Numbered from the stretch's first letter, positions 17,242-26,277 are shown. The stretch: 64,000 bases of DNA from Alphaproteobacteria bacterium (GCA_016869215.1 VGEP01000014.1:44251-108250), one strand, 5' to 3'. Program-made: numbers and translations. The notes: generated from the sequence alone by a model not told the origin.

Positions 17242-18087
17242 TCAGAACCCGTACAGCCGCACTGGATTGCCGATCATGATCCGATCCGCCCACAGGGCGG
17301 CCGGAAGCACTGCGAGAAATTCGTCGACAAGCCGCGCATAGGACAGCGCACGGTATGTCGTCTCGACGTCCGGGCCGCGGTGCGTGTCGTGCGGCGGCGG
17401 GTGCGGCCAGTCGCTGCCCCAGACACAGCGGTCGGGCGCCGCGCCGAGCAGTGCCTCGATCCAGGCCCGGTCGGGCACGACGTTCAGCGATCCGCGGTCG
17501 TGGCGATATGGCGCGGACAGTTTCATCCATACGTGCGGCAGCGACACAAGCGCCAGCAGGCGGCGGCCGTCGTCGCTGTCGGGACGACGGCCGCCGTAAA
17601 GCCCGTAATGGTCGATGACGACCGAAACCGGCGCGTCCGACAGCAGCCGCGCGTTCGCCAGCAGCAGCGGCAGCGGCGCGATGACCTGCACGTGCCAGTT
17701 CATCGCCTGCGCGATTGCGGCCGTCGCGGCAAACGCTGCATCGAGATTGTCGCCGGCGGGCGACGCCACCGGGCTGTAAAGGTTGATCCGCAATCCGCGC
17801 ACGCCGCGGCGGTGAAAATCCGCGAGCGATTCGGGCCGGACAGATTCAGGATCGACCACCGCCACGCCCCGGCCCCGCCCGGCCAGCGCATCGAGCGCGT
17901 CGAGCGTGCAGGAATTGTCGTCGCCGTAGAAGCTCGGCTGCACGATCACAAAGCGCGAGATGCCGTGCGGCGCGCCGTTGGCGATCAGCGTTTCGACCGG
18001 CGCGAGGCCGGCAAGATAGGTGCGCTCCGCCACCTGCGGATAGCGTTCGGCCGGCCCGACGATATGGACGTGACAATCGACCCGCAT
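17242..18087 (-). CDS. Amidohydrolase family protein (PDC hydrolase/LigI-like)
   Basis: Metal-dependent TIM-barrel hydrolase of 281 aa. It starts with the metal motif DCHVHI (residues 4-9) and ends with the metal-binding Asp in WGSDWPHPPPHDT (about 224-236). This layout matches 2-pyrone-4,6-dicarboxylate lactonases and related aromatic-pathway hydrolases, though the substrate cannot be fixed. The start codon directly abuts the stop of the DUF2207 gene (no gap), so it may be the last gene of the LemA-DUF2207 operon even though the functions look unrelated. Confidence 0.85.
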   Translation of the reverse strand: MRVDCHVHIVGPAERYPQVAERTYLAGLAPVETLIANGAPHGISRFVIVQPSFYGDDNSCTLDALDALAGRGRGVAVVDPESVRPESLADFHRRGVRGLRINLYSPVASPAGDNLDAAFAATAAIAQAMNWHVQVIAPLPLLLANARLLSDAPVSVVIDHYGLYGGRRPDSDDGRRLLALVSLPHVWMKLSAPYRHDRGSLNVVPDRAWIEALLGAAPDRCVWGSDWPHPPPHDTHRGPDVETTYRALSYARLVDEFLAVLPAALWADRIMIGNPVRLYGF

Positions 18088-19995
18088 TCACCAGCCCGAA
18101 CCGCCGCCCCCGCCCCCGCCCCCGCCGGACGATCCTCCGCCGGAGGAGCCGCTCGATCCGCCGCCGCCGCCCGACGAGCCGGGCGGCGACGAGGCCGACG
18201 CGACCGTGCTCGACAGGCTCTCGCCCAGCCGCTCCGTCAGGGATCCGAGATCGTTCCGGCTGGCGCTGTCGCCGGTGTACCACGACGACACCGCGGCGCC
18301 GACGCCCGCGGCCGCCAGGACGCCGGTGAATCGCGCCGCCCAGCGGTTCTCCACGTTGAGCGCGATGGCATAGGGCAGAAACCGCTCGAACAGCTCCGGC
18401 GTCTTTTCCGGCGGATGCAGGTGTTCCAACCGGTCCTCCTCGGCGACATCGAGGTACTGCCTGAAGCCTTCGATCCGATCCATGACGCGGCGGCCCTCGC
18501 GGGTCGGTGCGCGAAGCCAGGAGAAGCCCCGCGACACGAACGCCACCAGCACGTAAGGCACGAGCGCCGGCCAGATTGCGTGTCCGTGGCCCGCGCTGTA
18601 GCCGAGGATCGCGATCCCGATCGCAACCGCAAGCGCAATGGTCACGAAGCCGGTCATGGCGCGCCGCCGCCCGCGGCGGTCGCCCTCGCGCCAGCCGGCG
18701 CGCACCAGCCCGACGCCGATCATGATGGGGACGAGCGGAAGGAACATGCCGACGTAGATGCCGGGCGCGTTCGATCCGTACATCCCGGAGTATTGCAGCG
18801 TGAGCTCGCCGATCGCGAGCACCGCGGCGATCAGCCCAATGGCGGACAGCCAAGTGTGCTTGCGGAACAACGTTCCGTGATAATCGCGCTTGAGCGCCGC
18901 ATGCAGCGCGCTGCGCGCGCCGCCGATGATCTCGTAATTGGCGTCGTCGAGCTCGACCTCGCCGCTCTTCGCGAACAGCATGCGCTCGACCGCGCTTTCG
19001 GCCGAATCGATCGGCGTGTTGCCGTCGGCCTTGCGCACCTCCTTGTGACGGCCACGGTCGACCAGCCGCAGCCGGCCGTTGACGCCAAGGCCGACGATGG
19101 CGGCCGCGAACACCCGGTCGTCGAAATTCATCTCGTGGACATAACGCACGGCCGCGGCCGACATGCCCTTCGGCGGCTCGAACAGCGGAATGATCGTGCC
19201 GCGGCGCGGATCGCGCCCGGCGATCAGCCAAGCCAGCAGATAGAACGCGATCACGAGCCCGCCGCCGATGGCCGCCGACTTGAGCGCCGGATTGTCGGTG
19301 AGAATGGCCTGCCACTGCTGCTCGCGCGTCGGCTCGGCCACCACGCCCTTGTGCCAGGCGGCGGCGACGGTGAGGCCGTTTGCGACCGGCAGCGGGCGGG
19401 TGGTGCGGAACACGATCAGCCCGGGCCGCTGCTCCACAACCGCGGCATCCTTGCCGCGCGCGCCCTGCGGGCCGGTGTAGATCGCATGCTGCGTGAACGG
19501 CACGCCCTCCGGCAGGCGGATGCGCGCCTCCGCGACGTCGATGGGGAAGGTCCAGCCGGTGCCGGTCGCGTTCCAGTACAATTCGTCGTACGAGCCGAAG
19601 AAGCCGATCTGGCGCGTGGTGCGGTAGCGGATTTCGTAAGTGTGCGAGCCGGTGTTGAGGAAGTGGCTGCCGCTGCCGATGCGGATGCGCACGCCGTTGA
19701 CCAGCCGCTCGGTGGAAAACGGCTCGACCGCACGGTTTCGGGTCACGGTCAGCACTTCGAATCCGACTTCGACGCGCGAACGGTCGGCACGGCGATAGAC
19801 GGTCGGGAAGTCGCGCAGGATGCCGCGGCGGATCTGCTTGCCCTCGGCGCGGACCTGGATGGTCTCGGTGACCATCAGGTCGCCGTTGCGCTGCACCTCG
19901 ACGTCGCTCACAAAGCGCTCGATGCGCTCCTCGGCGCGGGCCGGAAGCAGCGCGGCGGCGGCGAGAACCAGCGCAAGTGCGAGGCGCGCGATCAC
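18088..19995 (-). CDS. DUF2207 membrane protein with Gly/Ser-rich tail
   Basis: A 635-residue membrane protein of unknown function. It has a signal peptide (about 1-20, ending LPARAEERIE) and a large extracytoplasmic DUF2207 domain (about 20-220). Membrane helices follow near 245, 395-410, 430-450 and 470-510, with soluble parts between. The C-terminus is an unbroken glycine/serine-rich run of about 40 residues from SSPPGSSGGGG. It is encoded with LemA by a 4-base ATGA overlap, a pairing seen widely in bacteria. Gly-rich ends of this kind are common in DUF2207 proteins. Confidence 0.85.
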   Translation of the reverse strand: MIARLALALVLAAAALLPARAEERIERFVSDVEVQRNGDLMVTETIQVRAEGKQIRRGILRDFPTVYRRADRSRVEVGFEVLTVTRNRAVEPFSTERLVNGVRIRIGSGSHFLNTGSHTYEIRYRTTRQIGFFGSYDELYWNATGTGWTFPIDVAEARIRLPEGVPFTQHAIYTGPQGARGKDAAVVEQRPGLIVFRTTRPLPVANGLTVAAAWHKGVVAEPTREQQWQAILTDNPALKSAAIGGGLVIAFYLLAWLIAGRDPRRGTIIPLFEPPKGMSAAAVRYVHEMNFDDRVFAAAIVGLGVNGRLRLVDRGRHKEVRKADGNTPIDSAESAVERMLFAKSGEVELDDANYEIIGGARSALHAALKRDYHGTLFRKHTWLSAIGLIAAVLAIGELTLQYSGMYGSNAPGIYVGMFLPLVPIMIGVGLVRAGWREGDRRGRRRAMTGFVTIALAVAIGIAILGYSAGHGHAIWPALVPYVLVAFVSRGFSWLRAPTREGRRVMDRIEGFRQYLDVAEEDRLEHLHPPEKTPELFERFLPYAIALNVENRWAARFTGVLAAAGVGAAVSSWYTGDSASRNDLGSLTERLGESLSSTVASASSPPGSSGGGGGSSGSSGGGSSGGGGGGGGGSGW

Positions 19996-20558
19996 GGCGC
20001 GCGCCCCTCGAATCGCACGTCCGGCCGCGCTGCCTCCGCAGCGTCGATCTGGAAGAACGGCTCCTCGCGGAAGCCGGTGAAGCGCGCCACCAGCACGTCG
20101 GGAAACGACTGGATGTCGATGTTGTAGTCGCGCACCGCGCCGTTGTAGTAGCGCCGCGCCATCTGCAGATGATCCTCAAGCTCGGACAACTGGTCCTGGA
20201 GCTTCAGGAAGTTCTGGTTGGCCTTGAGATCGGGATAGGCTTCGGCCAGCGCCAGCAGCCGCCCGAGCGAGCCTTGCAGGGCGCGTTCCGCGCCGTCCTT
20301 GTCGGCCACGCGCATGGCGTGCAGCGCCGCATTGCGCTTTTCGACGACCTCCTCGAACAGCGTCCGCTCATGGCTCGCATAGGCGCGCACCGTTTCGACC
20401 AGATTGGGGATCAGGTCGCTGCGCCGCTTGAGCTGGACGTCGATCCCGCTCCAGCCCTCGCGCACCAGGTTGCGCAGCCGGATCAGGCGGTTGAAGACGA
20501 CAATGGCGTATAGCGCGGCGGCGGCCAGAACCGCTACGACGATCCATTCGACCCGCAT
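19992..20558 (-). CDS. LemA family protein
   Basis: A 188-residue LemA-fold protein with one N-terminal membrane helix (about 4-22) and a long helical domain exposed to the periplasm or cell surface. Signatures are FNRLIRLRNLVREGWSGIDV (about 22-41), LKRRSDLIPNLVETV and the late ARRYYNGAVRDYN. The molecular role of LemA is unknown; it is usually encoded with a DUF2207 or TPM-domain partner, as here. ATG 20558 is chosen because GAGGCGCCT precedes it and the helix then begins at once; a longer form from 20624 would add residues unlike the family. Confidence 0.9.
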   Translation of the reverse strand: MRVEWIVVAVLAAAALYAIVVFNRLIRLRNLVREGWSGIDVQLKRRSDLIPNLVETVRAYASHERTLFEEVVEKRNAALHAMRVADKDGAERALQGSLGRLLALAEAYPDLKANQNFLKLQDQLSELEDHLQMARRYYNGAVRDYNIDIQSFPDVLVARFTGFREEPFFQIDAAEAARPDVRFEGRAP

Positions 20559-20683
20559 AGGCGCCTCATCGGGAATGCCGGCCGCCGGTTCAGAAGGCTG
20601 CGGCCGAATCGGCAAGACACACAATAAAGCTTAGTCGCCCGCCCGCGCGACGGGGTTCAACGGCGCCGGTTCCGCCGTGCCCG

Positions 20684-21934
20684 TCAGTGCGTCGTCATCG
20701 GCAGGCTTTGCAGCCGCAGTTCGCCGACCGCGCCGCGATAGACCGGCACGAAATTCGGCTCGCGGATGTGCGCCTTGGGGAAGCGCGCCAGCAGCCTCGT
20801 GATCGCCGTGGTGATCGCGGCGCGGCCCAGGATATTGCCGACGCAGTGGTGCGGGCCCGCGCCGAACGACAGGATGCGCTTGGGCTTCCTGTGGATGTCG
20901 AAGCGCAACGGGTCCGGAAACACGTCGGGATCGTAGTTCGGCGACAGCGGCGACGGCCGCACCACCATGCCCTTGAGGATGCGCGTGCCGCCGATCTCGG
21001 TATCTTTCGTGGCGACGCGCGGGAAGGTGAAATAGCCGTTGCTGCCGAGCCGGAGGCACTCCTCGATGGCATCGGGGATGAGCGTGGGGTTCTCGATCAA
21101 CTGCCGGCGCTGGTCGTCGTGGGTGTAGAGCAGATAGAGCGCCCCGCCCGCGGCGCGGCTGGTCGCCGACAGCGAACCGCCGGCAAGACCGAAGATCTGG
21201 TCGAACAGCTCCTTGTCGGTGAGCTTGTCGCCCGCCTCGCGCGCGTTGACGAGGTCGCTGATGAAATCGGAGTGCGGCTTGGCCTGCCGCTCCTTGATGA
21301 CGACTCCGATCTCGTCCATCAGGTTCTGCATCGCGACCCGGCAATCCTCGGGGAACGGCTCGCCCGGCTTGGTGTAGGTGGTTGCAGGCAGCACGTCGTG
21401 AAACGCAACGAAGACAGCCTTGCGCCGCGGGTCCATCTCGATCATGGCCTCCAGAAGCGCATCCACGACGAGATGCGCGCCGAGGTCCTGCATGCCGTCG
21501 AAGTTCGGCGCCTTGGCCTCGATCCTGTCCAGCAGACGATCAATGATCCTGGTGATGTCGCCCTGTAGCTGCTCGATCCGCCGCGACGAGAACGCCGGCA
21601 TCAGCAGCCGGCGAATGCGCTGGTGCTGCGCTCCGTCCATCTGCGTGACGAACTGCGCGTCCATGAACTTGTGGAACTGCTCCCAGCCGGGCCCCTTCGG
21701 CATCTCGGAGCGGAAGGTCTCGGTGTCGGAGAACACACGGTGCACGTCGGCATAGCGGCCGACCACAACCTGCGGCGGGCTGCCCTTGCGCAGCACGTAG
21801 AACGGCGGGCGGCGGCCCCACTCGGCCATGTGGCGGTGCGCGTTGGCCTTGAATTCGTCGTCACCAAGATCGATCGCGACGACCTTGCTGCGGTCGAGCT
21901 CTTCGAGGCGGTCGAATGCTGCAATCGTGGACAT
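20684..21934 (-). CDS. Cytochrome P450
   Basis: Soluble bacterial P450 of 416 aa. The heme loop FGAGPHHCVG has its ligand at Cys364, and the K-helix ExxR motif is EECLR (about 290). In the I-helix, where most P450s have the acid-alcohol pair (Asp/Glu-Thr) for O2 activation, the sequence is GLAGGSLSATSRAAGG with no Asp/Glu-Thr pair. It may therefore handle oxygen differently or act on a substrate that supplies the proton relay. No ferredoxin or reductase gene is adjacent. The ATG at 21934 has GGAG upstream. Confidence 0.93.
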   Translation of the reverse strand: MSTIAAFDRLEELDRSKVVAIDLGDDEFKANAHRHMAEWGRRPPFYVLRKGSPPQVVVGRYADVHRVFSDTETFRSEMPKGPGWEQFHKFMDAQFVTQMDGAQHQRIRRLLMPAFSSRRIEQLQGDITRIIDRLLDRIEAKAPNFDGMQDLGAHLVVDALLEAMIEMDPRRKAVFVAFHDVLPATTYTKPGEPFPEDCRVAMQNLMDEIGVVIKERQAKPHSDFISDLVNAREAGDKLTDKELFDQIFGLAGGSLSATSRAAGGALYLLYTHDDQRRQLIENPTLIPDAIEECLRLGSNGYFTFPRVATKDTEIGGTRILKGMVVRPSPLSPNYDPDVFPDPLRFDIHRKPKRILSFGAGPHHCVGNILGRAAITTAITRLLARFPKAHIREPNFVPVYRGAVGELRLQSLPMTTH

Positions 21935-22162
21935 CGGAGACTCCGGCCGGTCTGCAATGGTTAGATTGCTAAGTATTATCGCATCATCCCGCCCGGGCCC
22001 GCAATGGCATTCCATCCTGGACCACACGGCCGGGCTCCCCTGTATGGCGTCGACCCCAAGCCGCTGTCGCCAGACATCGTGCCTTGACCAAATCGAGCCC
22101 GTCGCTCATCGGTTTTCCCGCCGACTCGCGACACAATATTCTGCGACCGCGGATTTTCAGCC

Positions 22163-23233
22163 ATGAACGCCGACAGGCCGGTGCCGATCTTCGACGGACA
22201 CAACGATGCGCTGCTGCGGCTGTGGAAGCGCGCGGGGCCCGACGCAGCGCTGGCCTTTGTCGAGGGTGAAGGCACAGGGCAGCTCGACCTGCCGATGGCG
22301 CAGAAAGGCGGGTTCGCAGGGGGGCTGTTCGCGATCTTTGTGCCGTCGCCGAAGAACGCCGATGCGCCGAAAGACGCACCGGCGTTCGACGCGACCGTTG
22401 GCGTACCAATGCCGCCACCGCCCGACATCGCCGCGGCGCAAGCCGCCGTGGCGGCGATGATCTCCATTCTCGCCGGAATCGAACGCGAAGCCGGCGGACG
22501 GGTTCGCATCTGCCGCAGCGTGGAGGATATCCGCCATAGCATCGACAGCGGCGTGCTGGCCGCCGTGCTGCACATCGAGGGCGCAGAGGCGATCGACCCG
22601 GATTTCCACATGCTCGACGTGCTGCACCGGGAGGGGCTCCGCTCGCTCGGGCCGGTGTGGAGCCGGGCGAACATCTTCGGGTACGGCGTGCCGTTCCGCT
22701 GCCCGTCCTCGCCGGATATCGGTCCGGGCCTGACCGACCTCGGCAAGGAACTGGTGCGGCGCTGCAACCGGCTGAAAATCCTGATCGACCTATCGCATCT
22801 GAACGAGCGCGGCTTCTGGGACGTCGCCGAATTGAGCGACGCGCCCCTGGTCGCCACCCACTCCAACGCGCATGCGCTGAGCCCGCATTCGCGCAACCTC
22901 ACCGACGAGCAACTGACGGCGATCCGCAAAAGCGAGGGCTTGGCGGGCGTGAATTTCGCGGTGAGTTACCTTCGCAAGGACGGGCGGCACAACAGCGACA
23001 CGCCGCCCGGAATCGTGGTCGACCATATCGAGCACATGCTCAAGGTGGCCGGCGAGGGCCATGTCGGCTTTGGCTCGGACTTTGACGGCGCGATGATCCC
23101 CAAAAGACTCGGCAACGCAGCGGGCCTGCCGGTGCTGGTCGATGAGATGCGAAAGCGCGGATTCGGCGAGCCGCTGATCGAGAAGATCTGCTATCTCAAC
23201 TGGCTGAACGTACTGGAGCGGACGTGGAAATAG
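22163..23233 (+). CDS. Membrane dipeptidase (renal dipeptidase family)
   Basis: Zinc dipeptidase of the peptidase M19 family, 356 aa. Metal site elements are FDGHNDALLR (about 9-18), the bridging Glu in HIEGAEAID (about 138-146), His residues in LIDLSHLNERGFW and VATHSNAHAL, and the late GFGSDFDGA. The family cleaves dipeptides, including some with D-residues. No signal peptide is present, so a cytoplasmic location is likely despite the family name. It is divergent from the P450 gene, with 228 bases between them that show no clear promoter. Confidence 0.92.
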   Translation: MNADRPVPIFDGHNDALLRLWKRAGPDAALAFVEGEGTGQLDLPMAQKGGFAGGLFAIFVPSPKNADAPKDAPAFDATVGVPMPPPPDIAAAQAAVAAMISILAGIEREAGGRVRICRSVEDIRHSIDSGVLAAVLHIEGAEAIDPDFHMLDVLHREGLRSLGPVWSRANIFGYGVPFRCPSSPDIGPGLTDLGKELVRRCNRLKILIDLSHLNERGFWDVAELSDAPLVATHSNAHALSPHSRNLTDEQLTAIRKSEGLAGVNFAVSYLRKDGRHNSDTPPGIVVDHIEHMLKVAGEGHVGFGSDFDGAMIPKRLGNAAGLPVLVDEMRKRGFGEPLIEKICYLNWLNVLERTWK

Positions 23234-23251
23234 GCGCGGGGCGGAAAATGA

Positions 23252-23280
23252 ATCGGGACGGGCACCCCGCCCGCCCCGAT
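23252..23280. terminator. Possible bidirectional hairpin terminator
   Basis: Arms ATCGGG-a-CGGGC and GCCCG-CC-CCCGAT form a GC-rich hairpin in the gap between the convergent dipeptidase and HD-domain genes. There is no T-run on either side, so function as an intrinsic terminator is uncertain. Confidence 0.35.
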
Positions 23281-23302
23281 CTGTCCTGACTCGACTTCGT
23301 GC

Positions 23303-24091
23303 TCAAAGGAACCGCGTCGGCCACATGATCGTGCGCCACATGTGCGCGGACGGGCTGTGGTCCCAGCCGAGCCCTTCCTTGGGCTGCCTGAAGTTGCGGC
23401 CGATGATGTCCTCGAACTGGCCGAGATCGACTTTGGCGTTCGGATCGAACGCATAGACGTCGTTGACGCAGATCAGCCGCGAGGTCTCGTAGTACTTGCT
23501 GTCGCGGGCGCGCTTGTATTCCTCGACGATGTAGGGCTCGGGCTTGTAGTCCTCGCCGAAATATTTCTTGTACATGTCGGGGTAGGCGTAGCCCATCGAC
23601 TCGTCGGGAAAGAAGCGCAGCGCCTGGTGCATGCGGATCGCTTCGCTGACCTCCTCGTCGACGTAGGGCGCGATCATCTGCGCGCCCCAGTAGCCGTGGT
23701 CGCAGCGGATGAAGCTGACCACCGCGATATCGTGCAGCAGGCAGGCCAGCACCACCTTCTCGCTGTGACCGTTCTTGAGCGCCAGCGCGCCGCTTTGCAG
23801 CAGGTGGTTGGTCGAGGCGAAGCGGTGCTTGAAGTAGTCGAGCAGCGTCGGCTTCTCCGGCATCGGCGGCAACCGCGGGTCCGGGCCCATGTTGAAGTAC
23901 TTGCCGGGATGTTTCTTCTGGAGGGCGGCGCCGCCCTCCATGTCCACGCGGCCCTCGGTGAGATGGCTGAACACCGAGCGGGTGATGATGGTGTCGAGCT
24001 CGTGCATCATGTGCTCTTCGATGGCGTCGGCCTTCTCGGAGAGCGTCATCTGGCTGGTGATCTTGTCGGCAAGCGCCTGCTGAGGACCCAT
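23303..24091 (-). CDS. HD-domain protein
   Basis: A 262-residue protein with the HD metal-phosphohydrolase signature (ACLLHDIAVV, about 119-128) followed by DHGYWGAQMI and a charged C-terminal half rich in Tyr and Lys. HD proteins hydrolyse phosphate esters or nucleotides, and some non-phosphorus members are oxygenases. The substrate here is unknown. The ATG at 24091 follows AAGGAGGGG. It is divergent from the ABC ATPase gene (152 bases), which may share a regulatory region with it. Confidence 0.75.
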   Translation of the reverse strand: MGPQQALADKITSQMTLSEKADAIEEHMMHELDTIITRSVFSHLTEGRVDMEGGAALQKKHPGKYFNMGPDPRLPPMPEKPTLLDYFKHRFASTNHLLQSGALALKNGHSEKVVLACLLHDIAVVSFIRCDHGYWGAQMIAPYVDEEVSEAIRMHQALRFFPDESMGYAYPDMYKKYFGEDYKPEPYIVEEYKRARDSKYYETSRLICVNDVYAFDPNAKVDLGQFEDIIGRNFRQPKEGLGWDHSPSAHMWRTIMWPTRFL

Positions 24092-24243
24092 CCGGCCCCT
24101 CCTTGCATTGACGTCCGGCCCACGCGGACCGGCCCACGCCAAGGGTACACCGAATTTCGGCCCCTGCGACACTGAAAGGCGGTCGGAATTCAGCCGAAAA
24201 TGGGCATAATGGGTTCAAGAAAAGACCCAAGAACCTTCCAGGG

Positions 24244-25008
24244 ATGGAAATGCCGCACATTGAGATTCGCGATGTCTCGCTGGTCTATGACACTCCGGCG
24301 GGCCAGGTGGTGGGTGTCGACCGCGCCAGCTTCGCCATCGAGGAGTCCGAGTTCCTCTGCATCGTCGGGCCGTCCGGTTGCGGCAAGTCGACGCTGCTCA
24401 ACATCATCGCGGGCTTCCTGCCACCGACCGGCGGCGAAATCCGCATCGGCGGCAAGGCGGTCACCGGCCACGGCATGGACCGCGGCGTGGTGTTCCAGGA
24501 CTTTGCGCAATTGTTCCCGTGGCGCACAGCGCTCGGCAACGTCGCCTTCGGCCTGGAAATGAAGGGCATCGGCAAGCAGGAGCGCGAGGAAACCGCGCTG
24601 AAGCAACTCAGGCTCGTCAAACTGGAGAAGTTTGCGCAGTCCTACCCGCACCATCTGTCAGGCGGCATGCAGCAGCGGGTCGCCATCGCCCGCGCCCTCG
24701 CCTACAATCCGGCGGTGCTGCTGATGGACGAGCCGTTCGCGGCGCTCGACGCGCTGACGCGCGACGACATGCAGCGGCTGCTTGCTGACGTGTGGCGCGA
24801 AACGCGCAAGACGGTGATCTACGTGACGCACAACGTCGCAGAGGCCGTTTACCTCGCGGACCGGGTGGTTGTGATGACCCCGCATCCCGGCAGGATAAAG
24901 GTCGAAGTGCCGATCACGCTGCAGCGGCCGCGCGATCCGCTCAGCGTCGAGTTTCTGGATTTCCAAAAGCAGCTCCTGCGCCAGCTCGGCCAGGAGGTGC
25001 ATGCGTGA
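24244..25008 (+). CDS. ABC transporter ATP-binding protein (SsuB/TauB/NrtD type)
   Basis: Nucleotide-binding subunit of 254 aa. Walker A is GPSGCGKST (about 42-50), the Q-loop is FQDFAQLFPW, the signature is LSGGMQQRV (about 139-147), Walker B is VLLMDEPFAALD and the switch His is in VTHNVAEAV. The closest class is the nitrate/sulfonate/taurine importers. A binding-protein gene follows 77 bases later, but no permease gene is adjacent; the unpaired permeases at 12515-14157 are of the right class. ATG 24250 is a second possible start. Confidence 0.93.
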   Translation: MEMPHIEIRDVSLVYDTPAGQVVGVDRASFAIEESEFLCIVGPSGCGKSTLLNIIAGFLPPTGGEIRIGGKAVTGHGMDRGVVFQDFAQLFPWRTALGNVAFGLEMKGIGKQEREETALKQLRLVKLEKFAQSYPHHLSGGMQQRVAIARALAYNPAVLLMDEPFAALDALTRDDMQRLLADVWRETRKTVIYVTHNVAEAVYLADRVVVMTPHPGRIKVEVPITLQRPRDPLSVEFLDFQKQLLRQLGQEVHA

Positions 25009-25085
25009 CCGGGCGAACCACGACAGGCGGATAACAAGCGAACCGAACGGCAAGAACTCAGACAAAAACTCAGGGAGGAAATGCA

Positions 25086-26078
25086 ATGACCCAGATCACT
25101 CGTCGGCAATACCTCGGAGCCACCGGCGCCACCGCGCTGGTGCTCGGCCTCGGAACGGGCCGCGATGCGGCCGCGCAGGCCGGCGTGACGCTCCGTCAGG
25201 GCTACCAGACCAACATCTGGGGGATGCCCACCTATTACCTGATGAAGTCCGGCCTGCTGGAGAAGCGCGGCCTGAAGGTCCAGGAATTCGCGGTGCCGTC
25301 CGGCAACCTCACCATGCAGCAGATGGTGGCGCGCCAGGTGGACATGGGCACCTATGCCGGCCCGTCCTTCATCATCGGCCACGACAAGGGCGGCCTGGTC
25401 GCCATCGCCCAGATCGAGGAAGTCGGCCGCACCGCCGCGGTCGTCGCGCGCAAGGACCTCGGCATCAAGTCGCTGGCCGACCTCAAAGGCAAGAAAATCG
25501 CCAACCAGACCGGCTCGTCGATCGGCAACATCTTCGTCGACCAGATCGGACCGAAGAACGGTCTGGCGAAGGGCTCCTACCAGGAAGTCCGCATGAACGT
25601 GAACGACATGATCGCCGCCATGTCCGCCAAGACCGTGGACGCGATGGTCAACGTCGAACCGTACAACGCCATCGCCGAGGCCGACGGCATCGGCAACATC
25701 CTCATGGACCTGTCGTCGGTCGACAAGGTGCCGGTGTTCATGGCGGCGACTCCGGACTTCGTCGCCAAGCATCCCGACGCGGTGGTGGCGTACCTGCGCG
25801 CCTGGCTCGACGTCGCCAACGACTTCAAGTCGAACCCGAAGAAGGTCACCGAGGTGATCCACTCCTTCTTCACGTCGAAGGGTTACAAGATGTCCGCCGA
25901 CACCTTCGCCAAGGCGATGGGCAAGGTCGACGTGGCGCCGGGCTTCCCGTCGGGCCTCGAGCCCTACATGAAACACCACGCCGAGGTGCTGCTGAAGGAG
26001 AAGAAAATCTCCAAGATTCCGGACTGGAAGGCCGCATTACGCACCGAGTTCATGCAGAAGGCGCGCGCCAGTTCCTGA
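25086..26078 (+). CDS. ABC transporter substrate-binding protein (NMT1/SsuA-like)
   Basis: Periplasmic binding protein of 330 aa in the same run as the ABC ATPase. The leader TRRQYLGATGATALVLGLG resembles a Tat signal (one Arg pair, then a moderately hydrophobic stretch ending near AAAQAG). The mature protein has YQTNIWGMPTYYLMKSGLLE and later LADLKGKKIANQTGSSIG, typical of NMT1/THI5 and alkanesulfonate-type receptors. The ATG at 25086 has AGGGAGGAAATG upstream. A hairpin terminator follows at 26102. Confidence 0.92.
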   Translation: MTQITRRQYLGATGATALVLGLGTGRDAAAQAGVTLRQGYQTNIWGMPTYYLMKSGLLEKRGLKVQEFAVPSGNLTMQQMVARQVDMGTYAGPSFIIGHDKGGLVAIAQIEEVGRTAAVVARKDLGIKSLADLKGKKIANQTGSSIGNIFVDQIGPKNGLAKGSYQEVRMNVNDMIAAMSAKTVDAMVNVEPYNAIAEADGIGNILMDLSSVDKVPVFMAATPDFVAKHPDAVVAYLRAWLDVANDFKSNPKKVTEVIHSFFTSKGYKMSADTFAKAMGKVDVAPGFPSGLEPYMKHHAEVLLKEKKISKIPDWKAALRTEFMQKARASS

Positions 26079-26101
26079 CCCGCGTCACAGGAGATGCAAT
26101 G

Positions 26102-26131
26102 AGGGCCGGCGTCCGCGCCGGCCCTTTCGCT
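26102..26131 (+). terminator. Rho-independent terminator after the ABC ATPase/receptor genes
   Basis: Perfect 10-bp stem AGGGCCGGCG / CGCCGGCCCT with a 4-base loop at 26102-26125, followed by TTCGCTT. It lies 23 bases after the receptor stop codon. Confidence 0.7.
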
Positions 26132-26132
26132 T

Positions 26133-26187
26133 GGAGCGTTTTCGAGCAAGGTTGAAATCGGTTCGCGTGAGGAAAACGCGTCAAGAT
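26133..26187. repeat. Intergenic repeat with GCGTTTTC / GAAAACGC arms (family F)
   Basis: Starts GGAGCGTTTTCGAGCAAG and ends GGAAAACGCGTCAAGAT, with inverted arms GCGTTTTC (26136-26143) and GAAAACGC (26172-26179). From memory this matches a small repeat frequent between genes in Bradyrhizobium and relatives; I see one copy in this window. Confidence 0.6.
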
Positions 26188-26277
26188 AGAAGTCTCCGGC
26201 CCCTCCCCCCGACGCCGAAAACGCGCTAAACGTCTGGCCTCGCGGTCGTTGGGTCCGCCTGCAGGGAGAAGGCCATT

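Noticed and set aside
18096..18175. Gly/Ser run at the DUF2207 C-terminus considered as a frameshift product
   Set aside because: The frame is open, the stop abuts the next gene exactly, and Gly-rich ends are usual in this family.
17380..20127. A plus-strand open frame of more than 900 codons, antisense to the LemA, DUF2207 and amidohydrolase genes
   Set aside because: Its translation is Arg/Ala/Asp/Val-rich with no domain, and all three opposite genes have clear families. Long antisense frames are expected at this GC content.
24206..24243. Alternative upstream start for the ABC ATPase gene
   Set aside because: An in-frame alternative would need a non-standard start, and ATG 24244 already begins the domain.
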